This document shows positions 22,713 to 30,753 of a DNA stretch of 52,068 bases, piece after piece. The notes beneath the pieces were generated by a model that had not been told where the DNA came from, did no database searches, and saw nothing but the letters and a program-made list of their open reading frames with translations. Each line of letters opens with the position of its first letter. The first letter of the stretch is position 1. Made by a program: the position numbers and the translations under genes. This DNA comes from CAYUIG01 sp964444685 (GTDB lineage: Bacteria > Gemmatimonadota > Gemmatimonadetes > Longimicrobiales > RSA9): contig CAYUIG010000024.1 in NCBI GenBank assembly GCA_964444685.1, positions 1-52,068 of the forward strand. The letters are read 5' to 3'.

Positions 22713-25130
22713 TCAGCCGCGCGCGCGGTCCATCACCAGTTCGCTGGCAGCTTCGGAGTCGAGTGGGCGAGAGAAGAGGAATCCCTGGGCGTAGCGGGTG
22801 CCGAGGGAGCGCAGTTCCTGGAGCTGCTCGAGCGTTTCCACCCCTTCGGCCACCGCCTCGACCGAGAGGCTCTTTCCGAGCGCGACAATGGCCTGCACGA
22901 CACCGCGATTCTCGGCGTTGGCGTTCACATCGTTGATGAAGGAGCGGTCGATCTTCAGCATCGAGATCGGGAACCGCTGCAGTCGCGCGAGGGACGAGAA
23001 GCCGGTACCGAAGTCATCGATGCAGATCTGCACGCCGCGCGAGCGGAGCTGCTCGAGCACGGACGCGGACACGTCCGGGTTCTGCATCACGACGTTCTCG
23101 GTCATCTCGAGGCGCAGCCGGTGCGCATCGAGGCCTGTCTCCCCGAGGATCTCGTCGAGGCGCCGCACCAGATCGGGATCGCGGAACTGCCGGTCGGACA
23201 GGTTGACGCCCACGTACAGCTGGATGCCGGTGTCACGGAAGTGCTGCTCCCACGACCGCATCTGACGGCATGCGGACGCGAGCACGTAGTAGCCGATGTC
23301 CACCATCAGGCCGGTCTGGTCGGCCGCGGCCATCCATTCGCGCGGCAGCAGGATCCCGCGCTGCGGATGGTTCCAGCGAACCAGCGCCTCGAAGCCGGTG
23401 ATCGCGCCGCCGTCGATCGAGATGACCGGCTGGTAGTGCACGACGAACTGGCCCTGCTGCACCGCGCGGCGCAGATCCGACTCGAGCTGGATCTGTGACA
23501 GCGCGCGCGAATGCATCTCGGTATCGAAGATCTCGTAGCGACCGCGCCCGCTCGACTTCGCGCGATACATCGCCGTATCGGCGTCGTGCAGCACCTCATC
23601 ACCCGACTCGTAACCGCTCACGCTCAGCGTGATGCCGATGCTCGCCGAGCAGACCACTTCGCGCCGGCCGATCTGAAACGGCAGCGATAGCTCGTGGAGA
23701 ATGCGGTCCGCGACGCGGGTCGCATCGCTCACGTCGTTGATGGCATCCAGCAGGATGGCGAACTCGTCACCGCCGAAGCGCGCCACGCTGTCCTCCTGCC
23801 GGACGCACATCTCGAGGCGGCGCGCGACCGCCTGCAGCAGTTCGTCGCCGGCGCGGTGGCCGAGTGTGTCGTTCACCAGCTTGAATCGGTCGAGGTCGAC
23901 GAACAACACGGCGAAACGGTAGCCCGGGCGGCGGTTGGCCACGAGCAGCGCGCGCTCCAGGCGGTCCATGAACAGCGCGCGGTTCGGCAGGTTGGTGAGC
24001 GCGTCGTGGAACGCGTTGTGGAGCAGCTCTTCCTTCGTGCGCTTCTCGATCGTGACGTCGCGGATCACGCCGTGGTAGCCGACCGGCTCGCCCGCGTCGT
24101 CGCGCGTGCTGCCGATGCTCAGCTCGCAGTCGAGGAGCGAACCTTCGCGGGTGCGGATCTGGACGGCCATGTCCACGATCTGCCCCTGCGCCATCAGCTC
24201 GCTGTCGATGCGAGCGCGGTCCTCGTCATCGACGATCAGGTCCTGAAGCCGGAGCTCGCAGATTTCCGTCGCATCGCAACCGAGCAGCGCGAGCGCTGCG
24301 CCGTTGCACTCCACGAGGAAGCCCTGCCGGTCCGTAAAGAAGATCGCGTCGGTCGACGCCTCGAACAGGCGCCGGTAGCGCGCTTCCTCCGCCTCGGCGA
24401 TCTCGCGCTCCAGCGCCCCGGGCTGGGGCGTTGGGGCAACAGGCTCGGGAACCTCGACGAGTGCGGATTCGACCGCTTCCTCTTCCTCGCCCAGATCCAG
24501 CCAGGGCAGCTCCTCTTCCGAGGGCTCGACCGGAAGCCACTCGACGGCCGACTCCGGTGACGGTGGGGAAGCCGTCGCTGGAGGGGGGATTTCGGTCGCC
24601 GGTGGCTCCGGTTCGAGCGTGGGGATGGAGCGAGGCACGCGTCGCAACTCCTGAGCGGCGGTGCCCGCCAGACCCGCGAGGAATGCGACCTCCCGCTCGG
24701 CCCACGTGCGCGGGCGCCTATCGAGCGCAGCGAATACGCCGACTACAACGCCGTCCTCCAGCACGATGGGAACGCCGCAGTATGCGGCGCGCTCCCAGCC
24801 GGCCGAGAGTCGCATGTCGCGGGTGAGTGCATGCTGCCGTACGTCCTGCACCGTGAACGCCGCGGTCGATGCCAGGGCGTGCCGGAGCATGGCGTGCGGA
24901 AGGGCGACGCGCGGACGCGTCGCCCACGGCTCGGGGAGGCCGTAACCACTCTTCACGAACAGCCGCGCGTCATCGATCAACGCGAGTACTGCGGCGGAGC
25001 ATCGCAGTGTGGACGCCGTGAGGCGAGTGAGCCTGTCGAAGCGCTCCTCTGCCCCCGCGCGCAACACACGGGCTACGAGCTCCTGCGTGCCCGCAGGGCC
25101 GTCGCTGAAATCCGTCGTCGGATCAGGCAT
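22713..25130 (-). CDS. GAF-PAS-GGDEF-EAL c-di-GMP signalling protein
   Basis: An 805-residue soluble protein. A GAF domain (about 25-165) is followed by a Pro/Glu-rich linker (165-240), a PAS domain (250-365), a GGDEF domain with intact GGDEF at 453-457 and an EAL domain with EAL at 581-583, plus DDFGTGFSS and LKIDRSF. An RxxD inhibitory site (RQED, 444-447) lies five residues before GGDEF. Both synthesis and breakdown of c-di-GMP are therefore possible. ATG 25128-25130 is chosen because GGAGA precedes it; upstream in-frame sequence is Arg-rich and not domain-like. It is divergent from the L,D-transpeptidase gene. Confidence 0.93.
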   Translation of the reverse strand: MPDPTTDFSDGPAGTQELVARVLRAGAEERFDRLTRLTASTLRCSAAVLALIDDARLFVKSGYGLPEPWATRPRVALPHAMLRHALASTAAFTVQDVRQHALTRDMRLSAGWERAAYCGVPIVLEDGVVVGVFAALDRRPRTWAEREVAFLAGLAGTAAQELRRVPRSIPTLEPEPPATEIPPPATASPPSPESAVEWLPVEPSEEELPWLDLGEEEEAVESALVEVPEPVAPTPQPGALEREIAEAEEARYRRLFEASTDAIFFTDRQGFLVECNGAALALLGCDATEICELRLQDLIVDDEDRARIDSELMAQGQIVDMAVQIRTREGSLLDCELSIGSTRDDAGEPVGYHGVIRDVTIEKRTKEELLHNAFHDALTNLPNRALFMDRLERALLVANRRPGYRFAVLFVDLDRFKLVNDTLGHRAGDELLQAVARRLEMCVRQEDSVARFGGDEFAILLDAINDVSDATRVADRILHELSLPFQIGRREVVCSASIGITLSVSGYESGDEVLHDADTAMYRAKSSGRGRYEIFDTEMHSRALSQIQLESDLRRAVQQGQFVVHYQPVISIDGGAITGFEALVRWNHPQRGILLPREWMAAADQTGLMVDIGYYVLASACRQMRSWEQHFRDTGIQLYVGVNLSDRQFRDPDLVRRLDEILGETGLDAHRLRLEMTENVVMQNPDVSASVLEQLRSRGVQICIDDFGTGFSSLARLQRFPISMLKIDRSFINDVNANAENRGVVQAIVALGKSLSVEAVAEGVETLEQLQELRSLGTRYAQGFLFSRPLDSEAASELVMDRARG

Positions 25131-25357
25131 TCTCTCCGGATGTCGTCGCCGATCGCCGGGGCGCCGGGACGGACGCTTCCGGTGGCGATTAGGTGCGGAA
25201 CCCGGCCGCCGGCGCGCTACGCGCGCTCTGACCCGTCCTCGATTTCTCGTGGAGACCGGCAGAATGTCGGCCGGGCCCCGCACCTCGTCAACGTAGGGCG
25301 GCAAGCGGCACGCCGCCCGCCAGGGCCGGCCTCGCCTCGCGTATCATGCTGTCGGTC

Positions 25358-25386
25358 TTGAAGATATCGCCCCAGATGGGTAAAAT
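25358..25386 (+). promoter_or_regulatory. Sigma-70-type promoter for the L,D-transpeptidase gene
   Basis: TTGAAG (25358-25363) and TAAAAT (25381-25386) are separated by 17 bases, with transcription predicted from about 25393. The gap from 25131 to 25507 (377 bases) contains this promoter and otherwise only GC-rich sequence with no convincing open frame or RNA. The promoter of the divergent GGDEF-EAL gene was not identified. Confidence 0.68.
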
Positions 25387-25507
25387 GGGAGTGGCGCTCC
25401 CCCTACACCCGTCGCGCTGGCGCGGCGCGAGACCGGCACGCATTCTGACGTGAAGTGCCCGATCCGCGCCCCCGGATTCCGTCCCCGCAGAACCAGGAGC
25501 CGAAGGT

Positions 25508-26809
25508 TTGGAACTGACGAGGCGTACGCGCATGGCCGCGATTCCGGCCACTCTACTGGCCTTGGCCGCGAGCCTTACGCCCGGCCGGGCGGCGGCGCAG
25601 GCCGTGGAACCGACGGCGGCCTTCGCCATGTCGCGCCCGGACACGGTGCGGCCGGGCGCGTCGCTGATTCCCTACGATGCGCCGTTCGCGGAGGAGCAGC
25701 TCCAGTATCCGCGTGTGAAGACGGCGCGCATGAACACGCGCTTCGGCATCAAGAAGCTGTTCCGCGAGCGCGGCCTGAGTTATCCGGCGGCCGAGATCTT
25801 TCTGCGGGTGTTCAAGCGCGAGCGGCAGCTCGAGCTGTGGGTGCGCCCGATGGCGTCCGACACGTTCGCACTGCTGCGCACCTATCCGATCTGCGCGCTG
25901 GCCGGCGTATTCGGACCGAAGACGCGGCAGGGTGACTGGCAGACGCCCGAAGGATTCTACGAGATCGATCACTTCAATCCGTGGAGCCAGTATCACCTCT
26001 CGCTCCACATGAACTATCCGAATCGCGCCGACCGTATGCGCTCCACCGGCGCGCCCCTCGGTGGGCAGATCTTCATCCACGGCGGCTGCCAGACCGAAGG
26101 CTGCATTGCGGTCACGGATGAAGCGATCGAAGAGTTGTACTGGATCTCGGTCGAGGCGCGCGCTGCAGGACAGCCGCGCATTCCCGTGCACATCTTCCCG
26201 GTCCGGCTGACGGACGAGGAGATGACACGGCTGGGCTCGTTCTTCGAGGCGCAGCCCGAGCTTCACCGGTTCTGGAGCAACCTCAAGCCCGGCTTCGATC
26301 ACTTCGAGGCGACGCGCACACTGCCGCGCATTGCGGTCGATGGCCGCGGCCGGTACGTGATCGGAGGGAGGACGGGAATGCCGGGTGACGCACGGGTTCT
26401 CGGTGAGCCCATCGCGAACCCGGAGCCGAAGGCGGAGACCCGGACGGAACGGCGCGAGCCCGAGCCGAAGCGCGAGGCTCCGGCGCCGCGCGGTCCGCAG
26501 GTCGTCGGCACGCCGCTCGACCCAGAAACGCTCGAGCCGATCGCGGAGAAGTCGGAACCCGAGGCGGAGGTCGCGGCAGAAACGACGTCCGCGACGAGGC
26601 TTCCCGACAACGGTCCCGGCAGGGAGCTCGCCGCGCGCATCGCTGCTCCGCCGCCGCGGACTCCCACGCCCGCGCAGACGCTCGCACCCACGCCGGCACG
26701 ACAGGGCCCGCCACGGCTGGCGGCGGCTCACGCCGCGCGCCTTGCGGCTGCGGCGAAGCCGGCGCCCGCCCCGGCGGGCCCGGACGTGAAGGGTCAGCCC
26801 GGCAACTAA
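25508..26809 (+). CDS. YafK-like L,D-transpeptidase-family protein with Pro/Ala/Glu-rich tail
   Basis: A 433-residue exported protein. A signal peptide (about 1-31, ending AAAQA) is followed by a YkuD/YafK catalytic domain (about 70-250) containing GDWQTPEGFYEID and the active-site motif HGGCQTEGCIAVTD, with His191 and catalytic Cys199. YafK relatives act on peptidoglycan cross-links or on lipoprotein attachment in the periplasm. The last 130 residues are low-complexity Pro, Ala and Glu, perhaps a wall-spanning tail. The start TTG 25508 has AGGAG eight bases upstream; ATG 25532 is an alternative within the signal peptide. Its stop overlaps the convergent gene by four bases. Confidence 0.86.
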   Translation: MELTRRTRMAAIPATLLALAASLTPGRAAAQAVEPTAAFAMSRPDTVRPGASLIPYDAPFAEEQLQYPRVKTARMNTRFGIKKLFRERGLSYPAAEIFLRVFKRERQLELWVRPMASDTFALLRTYPICALAGVFGPKTRQGDWQTPEGFYEIDHFNPWSQYHLSLHMNYPNRADRMRSTGAPLGGQIFIHGGCQTEGCIAVTDEAIEELYWISVEARAAGQPRIPVHIFPVRLTDEEMTRLGSFFEAQPELHRFWSNLKPGFDHFEATRTLPRIAVDGRGRYVIGGRTGMPGDARVLGEPIANPEPKAETRTERREPEPKREAPAPRGPQVVGTPLDPETLEPIAEKSEPEAEVAAETTSATRLPDNGPGRELAARIAAPPPRTPTPAQTLAPTPARQGPPRLAAAHAARLAAAAKPAPAPAGPDVKGQPGN

Positions 26810-27402
26810 CGGCGGCGCCGCACCACGGCTGCGAGTCCGACGAGCAGCAGCGCACCCACCGGCAGTGACGCATCCGCCCAGTCGCGGCGCGCGCCGCCCT
26901 CGAGTGACGCGATACGCACGGCCTCACGCAGCGCACCCTCGATGTCATCGGCCGTAACTGCTCGCGGCACCGTCCAACCATCCCGCGAGCGATAGGACGG
27001 CACATCGACGCGAGCCACCTGTCCGCGACCGTCGAGCGCGACCAGCGCCGTCGCCGTGTCATCCTCACCCTGCGTCAGCGTCACCACGACGACCCACGCG
27101 CCCGCGGCATCCGGCCGGGACCGGATCGCGAACACGCCCGGCTCCGGCGTGGGCCGCACGTCGAGGTCGACCGAGACGCGCTTCCCATCCACCAGCCCCT
27201 CCGCACGCGCCGTCACGGGAAACGCGATCGCCGTGCTGTGGTGATAGGCCCGAACGACCATGAGTGCATCGCGCGTCGATGCGTGGTGCGGATTCGCCGG
27301 GATCTCGATCGAGATCCAGGGCGGCCCCGCATGGGCCGCGGCCGCGCTCGCGACCGTGAGCAGTGCGGCAACCGCAGCGGAACGAACGGCTCTGGCGCGC
27401 AT
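26806..27402 (-). CDS. Hypothetical exported protein with C-terminal membrane anchor
   Basis: A 198-residue protein with a signal peptide (about 1-25, ending AHAG), a beta-rich middle (ALMVVRAYHHSTAIAFPVTA and VFAIRSRPDAAGAWVVVVTL, loosely like YtkA/FixH-type domains) and a C-terminal hydrophobic helix followed by four Arg. The last feature resembles a membrane anchor or sorting tail. The start ATG 27400-27402 has AGGAGG six bases upstream. About 50 bases further up lies a 33-base motif almost identical to one ahead of the ECF sigma gene, suggesting shared control. Function unknown. Confidence 0.8.
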   Translation of the reverse strand: MRARAVRSAAVAALLTVASAAAAHAGPPWISIEIPANPHHASTRDALMVVRAYHHSTAIAFPVTARAEGLVDGKRVSVDLDVRPTPEPGVFAIRSRPDAAGAWVVVVTLTQGEDDTATALVALDGRGQVARVDVPSYRSRDGWTVPRAVTADDIEGALREAVRIASLEGGARRDWADASLPVGALLLVGLAAVVRRRR

Positions 27403-27420
27403 CGGAATCCTCCTGTTGGC

Positions 27421-27445
27421 GAGGGTCGAGGGTCGGGTTTCGACC
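27421..27445. repeat. Short GTC-heptad array F
   Basis: Two GAGGGTC units followed by GGGTTTCGACC. The outer GGTCGA/TCGACC halves can pair (27424-27429 with 27440-27445). It lies in the 5' leader of the exported-protein gene at 26806. It is the smallest of the heptad arrays and has the GTCGAGG variant also seen at 44431. Confidence 0.5.
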
Positions 27446-27453
27446 TCCAGTTC

Positions 27454-27486
27454 TGGGATGCCGGCCGCCCTGCCCCGGTTTGAACG
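27454..27486 (-). promoter_or_regulatory. Putative ECF-sigma promoter motif, copy 1
   Basis: On the minus strand CGTTCAAACC, about 16 bases including GGCCGGC, then ATCCCA. Apart from single-base length differences it matches the sequence at 30718-30750 directly ahead of the ECF sigma gene. The AAACC/ATCC spacing suits an ECF -35/-10 pair. Transcription would lead into the gene at 26806. Confidence 0.5.
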
Positions 27487-27584
27487 AACTGCGTGAAGCG
27501 CGCAACCTTTTCCGACTCGGCTGCCCCCATGCCGCGGCGTTACGCGCCCGCACACGTGGCACGCCCGGTGCACGCGTGTGAGGC

Positions 27585-28703
27585 ATGAGCGTGGAGGTCT
27601 ATCGGATCGACCCGAGCCGCGAGACGCGGGAAGACGTGCCGGCCCTCGTCCGTGCACTCGCCGAAGGCGCGGCGCCCGCGGACGTGCTCCATCGCATCGC
27701 GGTGTCGGTTCGCTCCCTCGCCGCCGGCACAGTGGTACGCATCGAACACCTCGACGAAGTGGGCGAGGCGTGCGTGATCGCGATGGCCGGCGACCCGGAA
27801 TCGGTGAACGCCGAATCGGAGCGCGTGACGTTCGGTCTGGGCGGCGGACCCGAGCGTCTCGGCACACTCGTGCTGGTCCGGCCGCGCTCCGCGCCGCGCG
27901 TGCTGGGCGAGGATGTGACGCGGCTGGGCGAGTACGTGGCGCTGGCGAGCGTGGCAGTGCGGCAGCTTCGGCTGGCCGAACAGCTCTTGCGCGCTTCCGG
28001 CGAGTACCAGCAGTCGGTCGAGCAGAAGTTCCGCCTCGTCAGCGGCATTGGTGAGGAGCTGCGCTCCCGCCTTGGTGCGGCCGCCGAATTCGTGCAGCTG
28101 CTCGAGCTCGAGTCACCGATCGATGAACGGCAGCGTCACTACATCGAGCGCAGCCGCAGCAGCATCGATTCGGCACTGCACCTGATGAGCGAACTCGTGG
28201 GCCTCGCGCGCGCCGAGAGCGGCCGCATCGCACTCGAGTTCGTCACCATCGACATCGCGTCCGTGGTGCGCGGCATGGTGCACGACTATCAGCGCGCGCG
28301 CCCGGCAGGACCGTCGTTCCAGGTATCGTTCGAGCCGCTCCCGAGCGTCGAAACCGACCTCGACTCGGTCCGCCACATCCTCGACAATCTTCTGGGGAAC
28401 GCGGTCCGCTATACGCCGCCCGACGGTGTGATCCGCATCGGTGCGGAGGTTCGCCCCGGCCGGCGGCGCGCCGATCCGACCAAGTGGATCTGCATCGCCA
28501 TCGCCGATGACGGGCCCGGGATTGCCGATGCCGAGAACATCTTCGAGGAAGTCCACCGCGTGGAACGACGCGGTCCCCGGCCGGGATTCCGCCTCGCGAT
28601 CAGCCGGCGCGTCGCGCGCCTGCTCGGCGGAGACCTCACGGTGGAATCGAATCCGGGGCTCGGTACCACCTTCACGCTCTGGCTGCCCGAGCGGCCGCGG
28701 TAG
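27585..28703 (+). CDS. Histidine-kinase-like protein lacking the phosphoacceptor His
   Basis: A 372-residue soluble protein. Residues 1-135 form a GAF-like sensor region, 140-215 a dimerisation region and 225-372 a HATPase domain with N-box LDNLLGNAVRYTPPD, G1 box DDGPGI and G2-like GLGTTFTLWLPE. In the H-box, where kinases have SHELRTPL, the sequence reads GEELRSRL (156-163), placing Glu157 at the phosphoacceptor position. It may therefore be a regulator, phosphatase or ATP-binding pseudokinase. GAGG precedes ATG 27585. No response regulator is adjacent; it converges on the DUF4097 gene. Confidence 0.85.
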   Translation: MSVEVYRIDPSRETREDVPALVRALAEGAAPADVLHRIAVSVRSLAAGTVVRIEHLDEVGEACVIAMAGDPESVNAESERVTFGLGGGPERLGTLVLVRPRSAPRVLGEDVTRLGEYVALASVAVRQLRLAEQLLRASGEYQQSVEQKFRLVSGIGEELRSRLGAAAEFVQLLELESPIDERQRHYIERSRSSIDSALHLMSELVGLARAESGRIALEFVTIDIASVVRGMVHDYQRARPAGPSFQVSFEPLPSVETDLDSVRHILDNLLGNAVRYTPPDGVIRIGAEVRPGRRRADPTKWICIAIADDGPGIADAENIFEEVHRVERRGPRPGFRLAISRRVARLLGGDLTVESNPGLGTTFTLWLPERPR

Positions 28704-28704
28704 G

Positions 28705-29556
28705 TCAGCGGCGCAGGATCAGCGCGCCTCGGAAGCTCTGCACCTCGATCTCCGCCGTCCCCTCTTCCCCCACGCCGAACACGAGCTCGCGTCCGCTCTC
28801 GCGCGTGCCCGACTTGTGGAACGCGAGGCCGAGCCGGTCGTCGAACTTCCCCTCGAACGTGCGGAAGGTGAAGAACGCCGCCGCACCCTCGGGGATCACG
28901 AACTCGATGGGTGCGGAGTGCGTCGTGAAGGTCAGCTTCGCCCGTGCCATGAACGGCCCGCGATGCATGAGCCGCCCTTCAATCGACTCGAAGCGACCCA
29001 TCTGGATGCTGCCGCCGTCGATGTCGATGGTTCCGGTGACGGTGGTTACGTCGGCCTGATCTACGGCACCACGCAGCGCGATTCCGCCCATGGCGGTGCG
29101 CAACGTCACGCGCTGCGCGTCCACCGATGCGGCGATGCTGCCGCCCATCGTCTCCGCCGAAAGCGTTCCCGGGCGACCCGTCACCTGGATGCCGCCCGTG
29201 ACCGAGATCAGCTCGAGCCCGCCCGTGATTCCACCCACGCCGATGTCCGCCGATCCGGTCTTCACCCAGACGTCCGCGCGCGCGGGCACGCGTACCTCGA
29301 TGTCGGCGCGCTGCCGCTTCTTCGGGTCCCACACGCCGACCTTCGCACCGCCCTCGCCTACGTAGACTTCCAGCGAGTCGCCCGTGCCGGTGACCGCGAT
29401 GGAATCGTGGGCCCAGCCGAGCACGCGCACCGTGCCTTCCATGATCGAGATGCGCACCACGTTACCGTCGAACGGCGCACGCTCGTCGATGCGCTGGGCG
29501 GCCGCGGAACCACCGAGTCCGAGCAGGCTGAAGACGACGAGAACCGTGCGCATCAC
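28705..29556 (-). CDS. DUF4097-family secreted beta-repeat protein
   Basis: A 283-residue protein with a signal peptide (about 1-20, ending AAAQ) and a repetitive beta-helix-like body: VKTGSADIGVGGITGGLELIS, VTGGIQVTG, AETMGGSIAAS and VTGTIDIDGG. DUF4097 proteins are often encoded with ECF sigma and anti-sigma genes, as here. The start GTG 29556 overlaps the anti-sigma stop by four bases (GTGA). It is the third gene of the sigma/anti-sigma operon and could be the cell-envelope effector or sensor. Biochemical function is not known for the family. Confidence 0.87.
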   Translation of the reverse strand: MMRTVLVVFSLLGLGGSAAAQRIDERAPFDGNVVRISIMEGTVRVLGWAHDSIAVTGTGDSLEVYVGEGGAKVGVWDPKKRQRADIEVRVPARADVWVKTGSADIGVGGITGGLELISVTGGIQVTGRPGTLSAETMGGSIAASVDAQRVTLRTAMGGIALRGAVDQADVTTVTGTIDIDGGSIQMGRFESIEGRLMHRGPFMARAKLTFTTHSAPIEFVIPEGAAAFFTFRTFEGKFDDRLGLAFHKSGTRESGRELVFGVGEEGTAEIEVQSFRGALILRR

Positions 29557-30182
29557 GATTCGGCATCCAGCGCGGCGGCGCCGCGCAGCAGCGCGAGCTT
29601 GCGCTCGTACGTTGCGACCAGCACCGGCTCGAGCGCGGGGTTCTCCGGCTGCTCGCGCAGCGCCGCCCGCGTTTCCGCGAGTGCGGCGTCGATGACGGTC
29701 AGGCTCTCGCCGAGAAGGGCCAGCGCCTGGGGCGGCAGCTCGGAGCGCTTCTCCCGCAGCAGCGTTTCAAGCTCGCGGATCGCCGCAGCATAGCGGGCCT
29801 CGATGGCCGCGGCCGGATCGCCGGCCACCGTCTCGGCGGCAGGGCGTACGAGGCGCGCGGTGATGATGGACGACAGTGCAACGAGCAGCAGCGCAGCCGC
29901 GGCCAGCGGTGCACGCAGCGAACGCAAGGAACGATCGAACCAGCGTGCGTGCGCCACCGTGGACGTCTCGTCCAGTGCTGCCGCGATGCCGGGACGCAGA
30001 TCGACGTCCGGTTCGATCGAGCGCGGCAGAGAATGCAGATCCGCGAGCAGCGAACGGAGCGCCACGACCTCGGCGCTGCACGCGTCGCATGTTTCGATGT
30101 GTGCGACCACACGCGCAGACTCGGAGGGATCGAGGACGCCGTCGACCCAGTCCTGGAGTTCGGTCTCGTTCGGATGATTCAT
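29553..30182 (-). CDS. Zinc-finger anti-sigma factor
   Basis: A 209-residue membrane anti-sigma factor. The N-terminal zf-HC2 motif is HIETCDAC (H-x3-C-x2-C), the zinc-binding anti-sigma domain that holds the sigma factor. One membrane helix lies at about 91-113 (APLAAAALLLVALSSIITARLV). The outer part is a long helical or coiled-coil segment (125-205) rich in Glu, Arg and Ala. It overlaps the sigma gene by ATGA and the DUF4097 gene by GTGA, so the three are tightly coupled. It probably releases sigma in response to envelope conditions (inference). Confidence 0.9.
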   Translation of the reverse strand: MNHPNETELQDWVDGVLDPSESARVVAHIETCDACSAEVVALRSLLADLHSLPRSIEPDVDLRPGIAAALDETSTVAHARWFDRSLRSLRAPLAAAALLLVALSSIITARLVRPAAETVAGDPAAAIEARYAAAIRELETLLREKRSELPPQALALLGESLTVIDAALAETRAALREQPENPALEPVLVATYERKLALLRGAAALDAES

Positions 30183-30718
30183 CGGTCCAGCCTCTCCCGC
30201 AGCAGCCGGCGCGCCCGGTGCAGCTGCGCCTTCACCGTACCCACCGCGATGCCGAGCATGTCGGCGATCTCCTGCTGAGGGTATCCCTCGACATCGTGGA
30301 GCACGAGCACCGCGCGCGCGCCTTTCGGCAGTTTCGCGATCGCGGCCTCGAGGTCCATGCGCACATCATCCGCGGGCGCGTCGCGGCCCCGCTCGAACAC
30401 GCCGGGGTCCTCGACCTCGAAGACGCGCGCGCGCCGTCGGGACTCGGAGCGGCCATCCATCAGCACGACATTGACCGCGAGCCGGTGCAGCCACGAGCCG
30501 AACGCGGCGTCACCGCGGAATCCGGAGATCCGTTGCCACGCGCGCACGAACGCGTCCTGCGTCAGCCGCTCGGCCGCTTCCCGGTCCCCCGACATGCGCA
30601 GGCAGAGGGCGTACACGCGCCCGACGTGGCGCGCGTAGAGCGCGTCGAACGCGTCACGGTCGCCCGCGCGCGCCCGCTCCACCAGATCGTCGGCGGCCGT
30701 CACGATCTCCACAGCCAT
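30179..30718 (-). CDS. ECF-family RNA polymerase sigma factor
   Basis: A 179-residue extracytoplasmic-function sigma factor. Region 2 is DAFDALYARHVGRVYALCLRMSGD through DAFVRAWQRISGFRGDAAFGSWL. Region 4 is LPKGARAVLVLHDVEGYPQQ with the helix-turn-helix EIADMLGIAVGTVKAQLHRARRLL. It directs RNA polymerase to its regulon and is probably held by the anti-sigma factor encoded next. The start ATG 30716-30718 directly abuts the putative ECF promoter at 30718-30750, so either the mRNA is leaderless or translation starts a few codons further in. Confidence 0.93.
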   Translation of the reverse strand: MAVEIVTAADDLVERARAGDRDAFDALYARHVGRVYALCLRMSGDREAAERLTQDAFVRAWQRISGFRGDAAFGSWLHRLAVNVVLMDGRSESRRRARVFEVEDPGVFERGRDAPADDVRMDLEAAIAKLPKGARAVLVLHDVEGYPQQEIADMLGIAVGTVKAQLHRARRLLRERLDR

Positions 30719-30750
30719 GGGATGCCGGCCGGCCCTCCCGGGTTTGAACG
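30718..30750 (-). promoter_or_regulatory. Putative ECF-sigma promoter motif, copy 2 (autoregulation)
   Basis: The minus strand reads CGTTCAAACC, then GGGAGGGCCGGCCGGC, then ATCCCA, immediately before the sigma gene ATG. It is nearly the same as 27454-27486. Its position suggests that the sigma factor activates its own operon. The tight fit to the start codon makes the exact transcription start uncertain. Confidence 0.5.
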
Positions 30751-30753
30751 CGC

